Of a stretch of DNA of 64,000 nucleotides, positions 16,701 through 31,700 are shown piece by piece. Made by a program: the position numbers and the translations under genes. The stretch is from the NCBI RefSeq assembly GCF_032854445.1, contig NC_088295.1:18029385-18093384 (forward strand), read 5' to 3'. Positions within the stretch are counted from its first letter, which is position 1; every line of letters begins with the position of its first letter. Source of the stretch: Liolophura sinensis (Eukaryota > Mollusca > Polyplacophora > Chitonida > Chitonidae). The notes beneath the pieces were generated by a model, which did no database searches, was not told the DNA's origin, and was given only the letters and a program-made list of their open reading frames with translations.

Positions 16701-19700
16701 TAGTGTTCCCCTGAAGGAAGTCATTATTTCAGTTTTTACCAGAAATTCTCACAAGAAGTGAAATTATTATAGAAATTAGCCAAAATAATGATAAGGAAAA
16801 ATGAAAATTAATCTGCTGCCCACACCATTTTTATAAATTATACTGAAACAAGGACTCAAGTGACATCGTCCCAAAACTCTATTTATATAGTTTTTATTAA
16901 GTGTTTGCTGCACTTAAGGATCAATAAGAACCATATTGTTTCTCAGTGACCTTGACCTATTATTGATTTAAGAAGGTATGCTTCTATTACCTGGTTAACA
17001 CATAATATCCTGCAATTTTGTTTATTATAGCAGAAGAGTATGTAGTGCACCGAAGGGTATTATTATCATATTTTATTTAACAGTATATAAAAAAATAAGG
17101 CATGCATACAACGGGAGCAAAAAATAACCGTGTCATTAAATATTGTTAGAAAAGACCACTGTAAAACAGCATAATGTAAGATTGCTTTTAATTGAAATCT
17201 ACATACTTGAACACGAGCAGTCAACATATTTAGCGAATCTCTTCAGGTCAGACAATGTATATTATGTCATGGTCGTGAAATTTCAGGCTATATATATGTT
17301 GTCACTTTATGATGTCAAGGCTATTGATGAACAGTGGTCGATGGACCAGATATCATTGTACTTATAGCTGAAACTATACTTGTACACTCGTGACTGAACA
17401 TTCGTATTACCTTAAGCCACACGGAGCGTCTGATATCAGATATAATAAAGTTCACAAAGGACCATTGTAAATCTATGATAATATGAAGGTATGTTAGTCT
17501 ATACATATGCATGTCAGACATTTTCCCAATTTTGATACAGTGTACATTATGTTCTTACTGTACTTGACATGATTGATACAGGATGCTTTTTTCACCTGTC
17601 AACTGTTTGAACATTGCAAAAAAGTGTTTAACGTCATGGTAATTTATGACACCAGTGATGCTACATGTATGGAGGGAGGCTGAGTGGGAGTTGGACAGTT
17701 GCACAAATCCATCATTTAATTATATGCAGAAAATACAACAATATCTCTGAATTATTTCATAAGTTTATGGATGAAAACTGATATTGATGCCATTGGGTTT
17801 ATAGTATCATGGATAAAACTGTCTGCTGTGGGATGAAACAGGTGGAAGAAGATCTCCTGCCCTCAAGCCTTCTCTTTTTAAAGCAGATGTAACAAAAATA
17901 ATATCATACCTGGTATTTCGGAACAGAACTGTCATTTAAATTGCATGTGAACTGCCTGTGGGTGAAATACTGCAGATAGTTACTGTGCAATGACTGTGCA
18001 GGTTTTCATCATTTTGTATCTGTACGGGATGAAGCTTTACGTTTTAACATGTTACAGTTTGTCATAAAATTAATGCGTATTTGGGTTGGTGTTTTTTGTT
18101 AAAAAAATTTTTTTTCCGTTTGTTATTAACATAACAGTAAACGTTTGGTCTAATGTAAATGGTGCTGGGAAAAAGATCAACCTCAGTGCATGTAGTGCTG
18201 ACATTGTGTACTCACTGCATGCAGGACTTAAGAAAAAAAAATTGTTTTAGGTGTTCTTGTTCACAGTTAATAAAACATTTGTCCTCGTTCACAGCCAGCT
18301 ATACCCCTCAGGCTTGTACATCAAGTCATTTTGTGTCTTGTTTAAGGCCAGGTAAAAATGGATTAATTAAGAGTTGACTATGGATTTGTCATGAGTTTGT
18401 ATGAGGCAAAATTGTTTGGGAATGGAGTGAAATGCAAGTTTGTGGCCAGGGCTTATGGTTGGGAACTGTCGGGGGTCAAGTGTGGGGGGTTCTGGAGACT
18501 GAGAGGTTTGTGGGATGGGAATTACAGCGGCCCAAAACCGCACTCATGGGAAGTTCACGTCAGGCTTGACATCCTTTACCTGGCTGAAGTATTTACCTGG
18601 CGGATTGTCTGCCAAGTCGGCCGGCTTAGTGAGATTCTGCCGGGTACTTAACCCCATACCTGGTCAGTCTTATTGTGCCGAGGGGCGTTTGATGTTTGGG
18701 ACAGATCTGATTCCTGCAAATGGCAGTGGCTGCCTTCAGCATCGCTGACAAACCCACCCGACATCCCACATTACCCTCCTCTACCTCAGATTTAGATGTC
18801 ACTGTTAAGGGTTTAACATTCATACCTCCATATATCCCCTGTCATGTTCAGCAGATTTTCTCCTCTCCTGTAAAGATATTACTGCTGCCAAGGGAAGCTG
18901 ATCGGAGCTGTCTTGTGGGAATTGCTCCTTTACATTTAGGCGTCTTTAAGCTATTAATATTTGTTGACGCAGAGTGGCCCAATTGGCCAATGTACAATGT
19001 ATTGTATGAACAATCAGAGTGTCAATTCAGCCTAATTCTGTTATGCGCAGGATTTTATCACACTTCTCTGTTGTGAATTATGGATTGAACTTGTTTTATT
19101 AAACATGGATGTCCTCTTTGTTGTCCTCCTTACACACAAGAGGCTGAATCCTATATTACTCGTCCTTGAGACATCTAATGCCCTTTTTTACACCAGCTTA
19201 ACCCGATTAAATCCCAAGAAATTGTTTTGCTGTCACACTTCAACCCCACTCCCAGACTCACCCTGCACACATATAGCTGCTGACTCTGTACTTAGGGATG
19301 GGGATATAAGGTTCTGTTCTACAATCACTGATCCATTCTCTAGCAGGCTCACCATACACACATATAGCTGCTGACTCTGTACTTAGGGATGGGGATATAA
19401 GGTTCTGTTCTACAATCACTGATCCATTCTCTAGCAGGTTCACCATACACACATATAGCTGCTGACTCTGTACTTAGGGATGGGGATATAAGGTTCTGTT
19501 CTACAATCACTGATCCATCCTCTAGCAGGCTCACCATACACACATATAGCTGCTGACTCTGTACCTGAGTATGGGGATATAAGATTCTATTCTACAATCA
19601 CTGATCCATTCTCTAGCAGGCTCACCATACACACTTATAGCAGCTCACTCTGTACCTGAGTATGGGGATATAATTCTGTTCTGCAATCACTGATCCATTC

Positions 19701-22700
19701 TCTAGCAGGCTCACCATACACACATATAGCTGCTGACTCTGTACCTGAGTATGGGGATATAATTCTGTTCTACAATCACTGATCCATCCTCTAGCAGGCT
19801 CACCATACACACATATAGCTGCTGACTCTGTACCTGAGTATGGGGATATAAGATTCTATTCTACAATCACTGATCCATTCTCTAGCAGGCTCACCATACA
19901 CACTTATAGCAGCTCACTCTGTACCTTAGTATGGGGATATAATTCTGTTCTACAATCACTGATCCATTCTCCAGGAGGTTCACCATACACACATATAGCT
20001 GCTGACTCTGTACCTGAGTTTGGGGATATAAGATTCTGTTCTTCAATTACTGATCCATTCTCTAGCAGGCTCACCATACACACATATAGCTGCTGACTCT
20101 GTACCTGAGTATGGGGATATAAGATTCTGTTCTACAATCACTGAACCATTCTCTAGCAGGTTCACCATACACACATATAGCTGCTGACTCTGTACCTGAG
20201 TATGGGGATATAATTCTGTTCTACAATCACTGGTCCATTCTCTAGCAGGCTCACCATACACACATATAGCTGCTGACTCTGTACCTGAGTATGGGGATAT
20301 AATTCTGTTCTACAATCACTGATCCATTCTCTAGCAGGCTCACCATACACACATATAGTTGCTGACTCTGTATCTGAGTATGGGGATATAAGATTCTGTT
20401 CTACAATCACTGATCCATTCTCTAGCAGGCTCACCATACACACATATAGTTGCTGACTCTGTACCTGAGTATGGGGATATAAGATTCTGTTCTACAATCA
20501 CTGATCCACTCTCTATCAAGCTCACCATACACACATATAGTTGCTGACTCTGTACCTGAGTATGGGGATATAAGATTCTGTTCTACAATCACTGATCCAC
20601 TCTCTATCAAGCTCACCATACACACATATAGTTGCTGACTCTGTACCTGAGTATGGGGATATAAGATTCTGTTCTACAATCACTGATCCACTCTCTATCA
20701 AGCTCACCATACACACATATAGTTGCTGACTCTGTACCTGAGTATGGGGATATAAGATTCTGTTCTACAATCACTGATCCATTCTCTAGCAGGCTCACCA
20801 TACACACATATAGCTGCTGACTCTGTATCTGAGTATGGGGATATAATTCTGTTCGACAATCACTGATCCATTCTCTAGCAGGCTCACCATACACACATAT
20901 AGCAGCTCACCCTGTATCTGAGTATGGGGATATAATTCTGTTCTACAATCACTGATCCATTCTCAAGCAGGTTCACCATACACACATATAGTTGCTGACT
21001 CTGTACCTGAGTATGGGGATATAAGATTCTGTTCTACAATCACTGATCCATTCTCTAGCAGAATCACCATACACACATATAGCTGCTGACTCTGTACCTG
21101 AGTATGGGGATATAACTCTGTTCTACAATCACTGATCCATTCTCTAGCAGGTTCACCATACACACATATAGCTGCTGACTCTGTACCTGAGTATGGGGAT
21201 ATAAGATTCTGTTCTACAATCACTGATCCATTCTCTAGCAGGCTCACCATACACACATATAGCTGCTCACTCTGTATCTGAGTATGGGGATATAAGATTC
21301 TGTTCTACAATCACTGATCCATTCTCTAGCAGGTTCACCAAACACACATATAGCTGCTGACTCTGTACCTGAGTATGGGGATATAACTCTGTTCTACAAT
21401 CACTGATCCATTCTCTAGCAGGCTCACCATACACACATATAGCAGCTCACCCTGTATCTGAGTATGGGGATATAATTCTGTTCTACAATCACTGATCCAT
21501 TCTCAAGCAGGTTCACCATACACACATATAGTTGCTAACTCTGTATCTGAGTTTGGGGATATAAGATTCTGTTCTACAATCACTGATCCATTCTCTATCA
21601 AGCTCACCATACACACATATAGCTGCTGACTCTGTACCTGAGTATGGGGATATAACTCTGTTCTACAATCACTGATCCATTCTCTAGCAGGCTCACCATA
21701 CACACATATAGCTGCTGACTCTGTACCTGAGTATGGGGATATAAGATTCTGTTCTACAATCACTGATCCATTCTCTAGCAGGCTCACCATACACACATAT
21801 AGCTGCTGACTCTGTACCTGAGTATGGGGATATAAGATTCTGTTCTACAATCACTGATCCATTCTCTATCAAGCTCACCATACACACATATAGCTGCTGA
21901 CTCTGTACCTGAGTATGGGGATATAACTCTGTTCTACAATCACTGATCCATTCTCTAGCAGGCTCACCATACACACATATAGCTGCTGACTCTGTACCTG
22001 AGTATGGGGATATAAGATTCTGTTCTACAATCACTGATCCATCCTCTAGCAGGCTCACCATACACACATATAGCTGCTGACTCTGTACCTGAGTATGGGG
22101 ATATAACTCTGTTCTACAATCACTGATCTATTCTCTAGCAAGCTCACCATACACACATATAGCTGCTGACTCTGTATCTGAGTATGGGGATATAATTCTG
22201 TTCTACAATCACTGATCCATTCTCCAGTAGGCTCACCATACACACATGATGTAGCTGCACACTCTGTGCCTCAGAATGGGAATTTAGCGGATATTGCACA
22301 GTGATGGTTGAATACCATGAATATTGTTCGAGCGAGAGGTAGAAATGATAACCCACAAGACCTGACTTTTTCTCTACATGTATATAAATGTGTATCAGTT
22401 TATCTGTTCCATACGTCAAAAAAATAAGCAGTATGCCATCTTTGTTGTATTTCCGATTCTATGCGCTGCAATTTTGTTCACATCCGTGCTGACAGAACCT
22501 TTTTACAGTTTTAAACGCTATCTGTAAGTAATTATACATTCTGCAAAGATGCTTAATGCTAATACAATATAGGTATTTACATAAATTAAGCACATGAAGA
22601 ATTTCCAGCTCTTTTTAGGTGAAATATATATTGTGCAGAAGTGCACAGCTGTGGGTCATGGGTCACACTCTGTGCCTGAGTATGGAGATATAAGATTCTG

Positions 22701-25700
22701 TTCTACAATCACTGATCCATCCTCTAGCAAGCTCACCATACACACATATAGCTGCTCACTCTGTATCTGAGTATGGGGATATAAGATTCTGTTCTACAAT
22801 CACTGAACCATTCTCTAGCAGGCTCACCATACACACATATAGCTGCTGACTCTGTACCTGAGTATGGGGATATAAGATTCTGTTCTACAATTACTGATCC
22901 ATTCTCTAGCAGGCTCACCATACACACATATAGCTGCTCACTCTGTATCTGAGTATGGGGATATAAGATTCTGTTCTACAAACACTGATCCATTCTCTAT
23001 CAAGCTCACCATACACACATATAGCTGCTCACTCTGTATCTGAGTATGGGGATATAAGATTCTGTTCTACAATCACTGATCCATTCTCTATCAAGCTCAC
23101 CATACACACATATAGCTGCTCACTCTGTATCTGAGTATGGGGATATAAGATTCTGTTCTACAATCACTGATCCATTGTCTATCAGGCTTGCCTTTAGCTA
23201 CCTGGTAAAATGCATTGGGTTATTTCTGTTTTCCTCCACTCATAATTGGTGCGTTATGATGTGAAAATCTCTTCAGAACAATGTAAAACAACACTCTTGC
23301 AAGCGGTTTTTCAAAACAGTATGCCGATATTTGGTTTCATTCCACATAATAAAAGACTTACAGCATTGAGAGTAAAAGCAGTGCAGCGACTACAGTGGGA
23401 TAATTGGTAAAGAGTCATACCTAACCGATGAAATATGACTTCTTGACGATTTACCTCTGTAACGATTAGGTTTTTATTCTAACTAAATAGTGGCAACTTA
23501 AACACCCCCTGGCACCATGGCTTAGTCAGAAGGTGGGGTGGTGCTAATTGCAGTTAAGCAGTGATGTTAATCGTGTCTACATTGAGCTGTATACCTTTAC
23601 ATATCCTCAGTTTTTACTCCACCACAGACCACAAACGTACATACTCTAATTTCTCAACTTTTGCACATATGAAAGAGCAACTTTCAGTGCTACTTATGCA
23701 CATATATTTATACATATATGCTCCACCAGAGATTCGCCTCAATATGGCTGTAAAATTGCTGATGTTGCCCTAAGGCATAATCATTCACTCCACCAGAGGC
23801 CCCAAGCATACATGTATATATACTCCACCAGAGACCCCAAGCAGACATACGCACATATATGCTCCACCAGAGACCCCAAGCTTACATACACATGTACATA
23901 CATACATATATACTTAAATGCATACATACATATATACTCCACCTGAGACCCCAAGCATACATGCATACATACTTCACCCGAGACCTCAAGCATACATACA
24001 TACGTACATATATACTCCATCAAAGATACAGTAATAAAGTGAAGAAAAAGATGACCGGAAATAGTATGAACCGTGCAGCCATGCTGTTATGCATCATAAC
24101 AAGCCTTGCGCTGGTCCATGTGTTTGCCTCACTATGTTTGACCACCGCGCTTCACTCTGGGAATTAATTGAGAAAGGAATGCTGCACATCTGAGTGATAG
24201 TCAGACCTGGATGCCATAGAGTGTTTGTTATTTGTTCCGCAGATATAACATATGTTGCTGGCCAAAGCTAGTTTGTTTTTTTAATCTCACTTGTCAAAAC
24301 CTGTATGTGGTTTGGGTGACAGAGACACGTATCATCATATCAGATTATATCTCTGGAATTTCTACATTTTCTAGATCTCTCCAGTTTCCTTCCACCCATG
24401 CAACTGACCATCATATAAAACAAAAAAGTATTGTATATGGCATTTAAACAACAATGAATCAAATCAAATTATCATTCACACTGTGGTATGATATGAGGGT
24501 GAATTTTTAGCCCATGTTGTGTGTTCGTTGATAAGAATGTTTGTCTTCCAGCAGTGCAGTGCAACCAGTTGGTCAGTGCAATAAATATTTGTAACCAAGA
24601 GACATAGTAATGGATTCCCAAAATACCATAATAGTCGTGGTAATGGTAATTTGCAATCTTCACAGGGATGTCCCAGTTTTCTCTGAGTTTGCCATGATAA
24701 TTTCATAATCTTATGTAACTGTGTTTTAGGTAGTTGAAATAGAAAATTATCATAATGAGGTGTAATATATGTATAGTTACATTTATGATTTGTCTCATTG
24801 TCTTACATGCAGATTCTTTGTTCTGTTTTCAGGTGAGGCTTTGTTCCAAGTAGCAGATGCATACAGACATATTCAGCTACAGATAGATGAGGCAGTAAGT
24901 ACTGTGCATAGGTTTAGCCAAAGGTGTCTCAGTCTCTTTGAAACACCCTATTCTGACAAAATTAACTTAGGTTCTAATTTGCCAACTCAAACGAACTTTT
25001 TACGTAGACTTTATTAGCTTGAGGAATAACCAGGGCCTGCCATGCGTCCCTCCTGGCATGCATGCATGCATGTGTAAGACAACAACAAAATGGTATGGTC
25101 ACAAGAAAAAAAAAGTGCCTTGCATAGATATCGGATGGCGCCTGGGTAAAACCAGAGATAAAACCTCGAAAGGAAAACTCTGGAACCAAGTTACCAAACA
25201 TCTCCAGTCTGGATGGCGGAATTCATCCAGTATAACAGTTGTTTTCAGAATGTATCAGACACTAGGTTATCCCAGATCCACTACTTAACCATAATACAGG
25301 CCATCCATGAACAAGCCTTGCATTCACCAATGCTACAAAGAAAAGAAGAAAACAACATGTATACCCCAAAAACACACAAAACCCCAAAATGACCATGCAT
25401 GCCAAGAGTTTGGCCACTGATTGTCGATGGCTATACACACCACTATCCCATTATATAGCCAAAGCATGAGCATATTAATGCTGCCTCAAAGTGCTTCAAA
25501 CCACACACAATGGACATTCAAACAGCCATTTCATATGAATAATTGTAACCGCTTCAGCACAGGTAAGCTTTGGCAAACCACAAATATCAGGCACAAATCA
25601 ATTCAGCTGACCACATAGTTTGAATGTTTGTAAAGACTCCTGTACCAATAACAAATGTATATGGGGGAGATTCGGAAAATAGGAGAAGATTGGAAATGAG

Positions 25701-28700
25701 ACGGCCTTATTTCAAATTGTGGCCAAAATGTATGGTACAAAGACATCTGCAAATCCACATTTTTGATCTGTAGTGTCCTGTCTACAAGTTACATGTATAC
25801 ACTCATAATGAGACCCTGATGTGCAGACAAAATCAAAAATTGACAAAGGCTTATTGTAACAGGACGCCCAACAACGAGGCACACTTTTTTATACTGCAGA
25901 TTCAGTCCTAGCTTTGGACAGGGAAGGTGTATATTCCCCTACTCTGCCTGTGCTTGAGGCGCTGTCATTAGGCTACCAAGCTCATCTTCCTGGTTCATGT
26001 AACACCTGGACCTCACCGGTGTCATATCTATCACTTCAGTAATCCTGAAGATGGTGAAACTTATCAGTGATCTACATTTGAATTGAATTTCCTCTTAATA
26101 TATTTCCTGTTGATTATTTTGCAGACCAAAGGTTTACTTACAGATTTCCTCACGCCTCTGGAAAACAAATTAGAAAATGAATTCAGGATTGAATCAGTAG
26201 TAAGTATATATATTCCTTCCAATCTACCAAGTCTACCATATTTGTTACTTAACCTCACCAGAATGGAATAAGTGATGTATTTTGGTTTCAATGAAACAAA
26301 GAAATTCTGGTCTGTAGTCACTGATCCATCCTCTCCCAGCCTCACCATAGATACATGTAGCTGCACATCCTGTACCTGAGTATCGGGATATAGAATTATG
26401 GTCTGTAGTCACTTAACTTTCTGCTATCAGGCTCACCATACACACATATAGCTGCTGACTCTGTACCTGGGTATGGGGATACAAGATTCTGTTCTGTAGT
26501 CACTGATCCATCCTCTCCCAGGTTCACCATACATATGTGTAGCTGCACACTCTTTACCTGAGTATGGGGATACAAGATTCTGTTCTGTAGTCACTTAACT
26601 CTCCATTATCAGGCTCACCGTACACAAATATAGTTGCTCACCCTCCACCTGAGTATGATGATATAAGATTCTTTTCTGTAGCCACTAAAGAATCACTCAC
26701 CTCTCCACTTCCAGGCTCACCATAAACGTTACCTCAATGGACACAAGACCATGTTGGCACCATATGAAAAGTCACAACGAACATTAAATAAAGTGAGAAA
26801 GAAGAGTAAAAGCAAATCTGTGGTGGATGATTCACAGGTATGTAGATAAAAATAACATACTTTGAGTTGCATGTCCATACCTTGTTATTATTAGGCAATT
26901 ATGCGTGTATGTGAGGTGCCAAAATGATAAATTTTGAAAAGGTATTGAGGTTAATGTAATTAGCTGAGTAATATTTGATGTAAATTTAGAATGAATGTTT
27001 CGATTTTTCACATTAAAGTAAGAGCGTTGTAATAATTTGTCGAGAAATGTATTTTACAAAAATTTTGATGGGTACAACTGTTTTTTCAGAAGCACATGTA
27101 GGCTCTGAAATAAGTCCTATATGGTGTATGAATCAATGAGAATCAAGGAAAATGTGTCATTGGACAAATGCTAAATTTTAGTTGAATTATAGTACATGTA
27201 ATTGTATTATTGGACAGTTTGCTACAAAAGTTACCATCTCTAAAGACAAGTTGGACAGGTTCAGACAGCAGGGATTGAAATTAGTGAGTATACATGTACC
27301 TTTATTCTTTATTAAATGGTAAAGACAGAATGTTTGACAGAATGGATATGTACAGTTAGCCTTTGTATATAGAACCTCCTAAGCATCGATTTGTTTATTT
27401 ATTTATTTCATTGGTGGTTTACGCTGTACTCAAGAATATTTCACTTTTACGACGGCGGCCAGCATTATGGTGGGTGGAAACGGGCAGAACCCTGGGGAAA
27501 CCCACGACCATCCACAGGTTGCTGACAGGCCAGCCCACTTACAGCTGGAGAGGAAGCCAGCATGAGCTGGACTTGAACTCACAGCAACTGCATTGGTGAG
27601 AGACTCCTGGGTCATTACGCTGCGCTAGCGCGCTAACCAACTGAGCCACGGAGGCCCCCCTAAGCATCGAGGTGACTCACTCATTGCTTAGTTTTCAGTT
27701 ATGGAAGATGAAATTATCACATATTTGTCTTAGATAACATTTGTGAGACGGTTACAATTTTTAAATGTTTCGAAAATTAGCTTAAAACATACTTCATATT
27801 TTGACTCCAGTCAGTAACGGTTTCGAGGAATCAGAATTGATAAACACAAGATTGGTATCTGATGAATTTTATGGTCTGTTCAAATTAATGTGTGTGAGAA
27901 CTACATTACGTTGTAGTGAGCAGTAGAAGTATTGCTTGTCATTGAAACCTACCTGCATCAGTGGATAAATTGTGACTACTTTAAGTGCTAGTGAATGATC
28001 TGAAAATAAAATACACATTGGAGCCAAAATGGTGTCTTATAGTTTTTATGCTTGATGACATCATTCATTCATCCATGAAAGCTTGTAAAAGTTTGGTATT
28101 TTATGTACATATTTCCTTCACAGGCTTTACTGGATGAAAGGAAGTATTATTGTTATGTCCTGGACAAGTGTATATTTATGGCCAAAAAATACTCGGACTA
28201 CCACAGAAGAGTGAGTATACATACATATTTGTACAGAATGATAACTTTCTGTATGTTTCAGTATTGTAGTAATCTATATGATATTTATGGGATTCAAGCC
28301 TAAGTCACCTTATTGTAGTGTGGTTACTTTTTCTTTTTATCGCTTTAATTAATGGTAAGCAGAAACATCAAAATACCGCATGAAGTTGTACCTAAATTGT
28401 AATAAAATGTGGATATTTATCCATTGGGAAATTTTGGTTTGTTATGGAAATCGTGTTAATTTATCTTACCTTAAAATGATGTCAAACTAACCAGTTTTCA
28501 TGGGAAGGTTTACCAGCAACCTGCAGATAGTCTTGAGTTTCCCCTCGGCCTCTGTCAGGGCTTGCCTCCCACCATAATGTTGTCTGTCATCACCTCGGCC
28601 TCTATCAGGGCTTGCCTCCCACCATAATGCTGTCTGTCATCACCTCGGCCTCTGTCAGGGCTTGCCTCCCACCATAATGCTGTCTGTCATCACCTCAGCC

Positions 28701-31700
28701 TCTGTCAGGGCTTGCCTCCCACCATAATGCTGTCTGTCATCCCCTCGGCCTCTGTCAGGGCTTGCCTCCCACCATAATGCTGTCTGTCATCCCCTCGGCC
28801 TCTGTCAGGGCTTGCCTCCCACCATAATGCTGTCTGTCATCTCCTCGGCCTCTGTCAGGGCTTGCCTCCCACCATAATGCTGTCTGTCATCCCCTCGGCC
28901 TCTGTCAGGGCTTGCCTCCCACCATAATGCTGTCTGTCATCCCCTCGGCCTCTGTCAGGGCTTGCCTCCCACCATAATGCTGTCTGTCATCACCTCGGCC
29001 TCTGTCAGGGCTTGCCTCCCACCATAATGCTGTCTGTCATCATATAAGGGAATTATCCTTTAGTATAAAAAGGATAATAAAATAACTGAATAGATAACCA
29101 GATATGAAAATGCATCTTTGAACGTAAACTGTATGTTTGCTTATGTTGAAAGAACGAGAGGTGATAGTGTATTTGAGAAAATGTATTTACCACTTCTGAT
29201 TGAATGTGAGTTTTTCATTTTGTAAATGAATGTTCTTTATACAAATATTATATGTTATATTTGTATTAGGGCTATGAACTTATTGCCAGTCGGATGAGAG
29301 ACTGGGAGAAGACAACTTTCCAACCTGATACTCTGCCAGAATCCTCGGAATGCTTACTTGAAATTTCTCATACGGTAACACACATTTTCAGAAACATTAA
29401 TATTGATTTATAAAACAACTTTTACCATCAAATGACATTTTCATGAAGTTTGAAAGAGAGCATATTATCAGTTTAATAATTTTCCGGGGTTTACATTGAC
29501 TGTATCTGGGCATGTTTTAAGAGATATGTTCTAGTCAGAATTATTAAATTATACTTATGTTTTCAAATTCACCAGCCCAGTCAAAGTATTCTTACTTATG
29601 AATTCTAGCCATTGCTATGCGTGCAAAAATATTTCCAATTTTATTTGGTTGAAGCATACATTGAAGAATCTCCCCTGTGTGCCCATCATTTGACATGAAA
29701 CATTATCACTATGCATGCTGACATTAGTAGGTTTCTGAAACTGAAAAATGATAACAGTTTTCAATAGATGGTTCCAAAAATGAAAGTTGTAATGAAGAGG
29801 TTGTACTGACAGTGAAGAAAGCTAAAACATGAGGACTTACCAAATATAAGGTTCCACATTTTATGTGTGTCTTCATATAGCCTGCTTCATAGTACATGCA
29901 GAACTCTCTGTTTCTCTATTTTTCTGTTTCTCTTACCCTGCATGGATATATTTCTGCTTCTGTTACCCTGCATGGATATTTTCATGTTTGTGTTATACAG
30001 GGTAATGGTTATGGCCCTCCTCAAGCCAGGGGAGACTACTCTATGATGTATGATGACCCCTACAGACGAGCCGCTGTGGATTACATGAGACAGATGCCTG
30101 ATCGCTTTCCTCCAAGCGATTCCTTCAGGGACAGTATGTGCATGTCTATTGCGTTTGTACAGTTCTGAAGACCTTATACTACAGAACAGTTCCTATACTG
30201 TTTAGTTCACGTTTCTGTGGTATTCTTCATGTATGATGTTACATGTATTAAAGTTTACGCTCACAATATTCTCCCAGTTACTGACAAAGTCACTGTCAGT
30301 GGCATTTATTCAGAGTCACTGTAGATTTCCTTCAGTGATCAGATCAAATCAATGTCGGGAACATAATCCTAAGTAGTGTTGTAGTGAAACCCAGTAACTC
30401 ACTAGTCAATCAATCAATCAACCATCTGACTGGTAACAGTCATACATAAGTAAAGACGTATAGCATGTATGGGGGGCCTCAGTGACCTAGTGGTTAGCAT
30501 GCTAGTGGGATACAATGACTTAGGAGCCTCTCGCTAATGCAGTGGCTGTGAATTCAAGCCCAGCTCATGCTGGCCCAACTTATCTGCGGTCTGTCTGGAA
30601 CCTGTGCATGGTTGTGGGTTTCCCCGGGCTCTGGTCGATTTCCTCTTACCACAATGCTTGCTGCTGTTGTAGAAGTGAAATATTCTTCTGTAAGGTATAA
30701 AACACCAATCAAGTAAATAAATAAACATACCATGTGTCTTTTTTGCTTTTATCCAGCCACATTGCTGACACGATCAATCACAGTCCCTCCTGCCCCTAAC
30801 CAGGGCATTCTGGTGAGGGCTGTGTACAACCATAGTGCTGAGGGGGAAAGTCAGTTGAACTTTGTGGAGGGGGACGTGATCAGTTTGCTTGGGGACAAAT
30901 CTGATGGCTGGCACTATGGACACAACTCCAGGACCAGCAAGTATGTCTCTGCCACGGCTGTTACGTTGATGCATGTCTTCTTTAAAGTCTCTCACTTCAT
31001 TTCCAGACTTACATATGCATCTGAAAACTAAGCACACAAGAGATATTGTTTATGCAGATAGATGTACACATTAGGTTAAAGCAAAGAGTGTATTGCAAAA
31101 AAGGTGATAGCAATAGAGTGATAGACAGTAGCTGAAGGTTTTCTCATTGGGGTGACCTTTGTTGGCTTTATTTGGGGTTTTTCCTTTGTCTTTCCAAGTT
31201 ACATGATGTGCTAAGTGTAATACCAAGAGATGTTTGAAGCTTTCAGAGGTTATCCAATTTGTTCTCCAAAGAGACAAACAGTTAAATGAAGGTACAACAG
31301 GCTTTATCCCAAGCTTTATGATATTAACTTTTGCTCATGTGACTGTTACTGGATACATATGATATGCGAGTACCTTTTTGGCTCACTTATGAAACTACAG
31401 ATAACAATTGTCTCACCACTAGTATGGCAGTTGACATCACAGGTCAGATAAAATATGCTTGTGCTGTCTTTCACCAGTTTTTCTCACACTTACCTGTATG
31501 GAAAGAAACATTGTATTCCACAGTTTTTATCAAACACACAATCCATCACACAAGAAGAAAGATATTTTCACTGATTTTACACATTATGCTGAAACACACT
31601 GTAAACTTCTCTTGTCAAATTTTTTGCATGCACCACCCATTGTACCAGGATGATTATAGATTTTATTTCAACTTTTTTTTCTTAAAACTCAGGTATGGAT

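Noticed and set aside
19258..22419. Many minus-strand open frames of 62-124 codons with repeating MVSLLENGSVIVEQN-type sequence
   Set aside because: They are by-products of the 91-bp satellite: frames shift from unit to unit, and starts recur in each copy.
28531..29045. CRISPR-like regular array
   Set aside because: Units are contiguous 50-bp copies with no unique spacers, inside a SINE in a eukaryotic intron.
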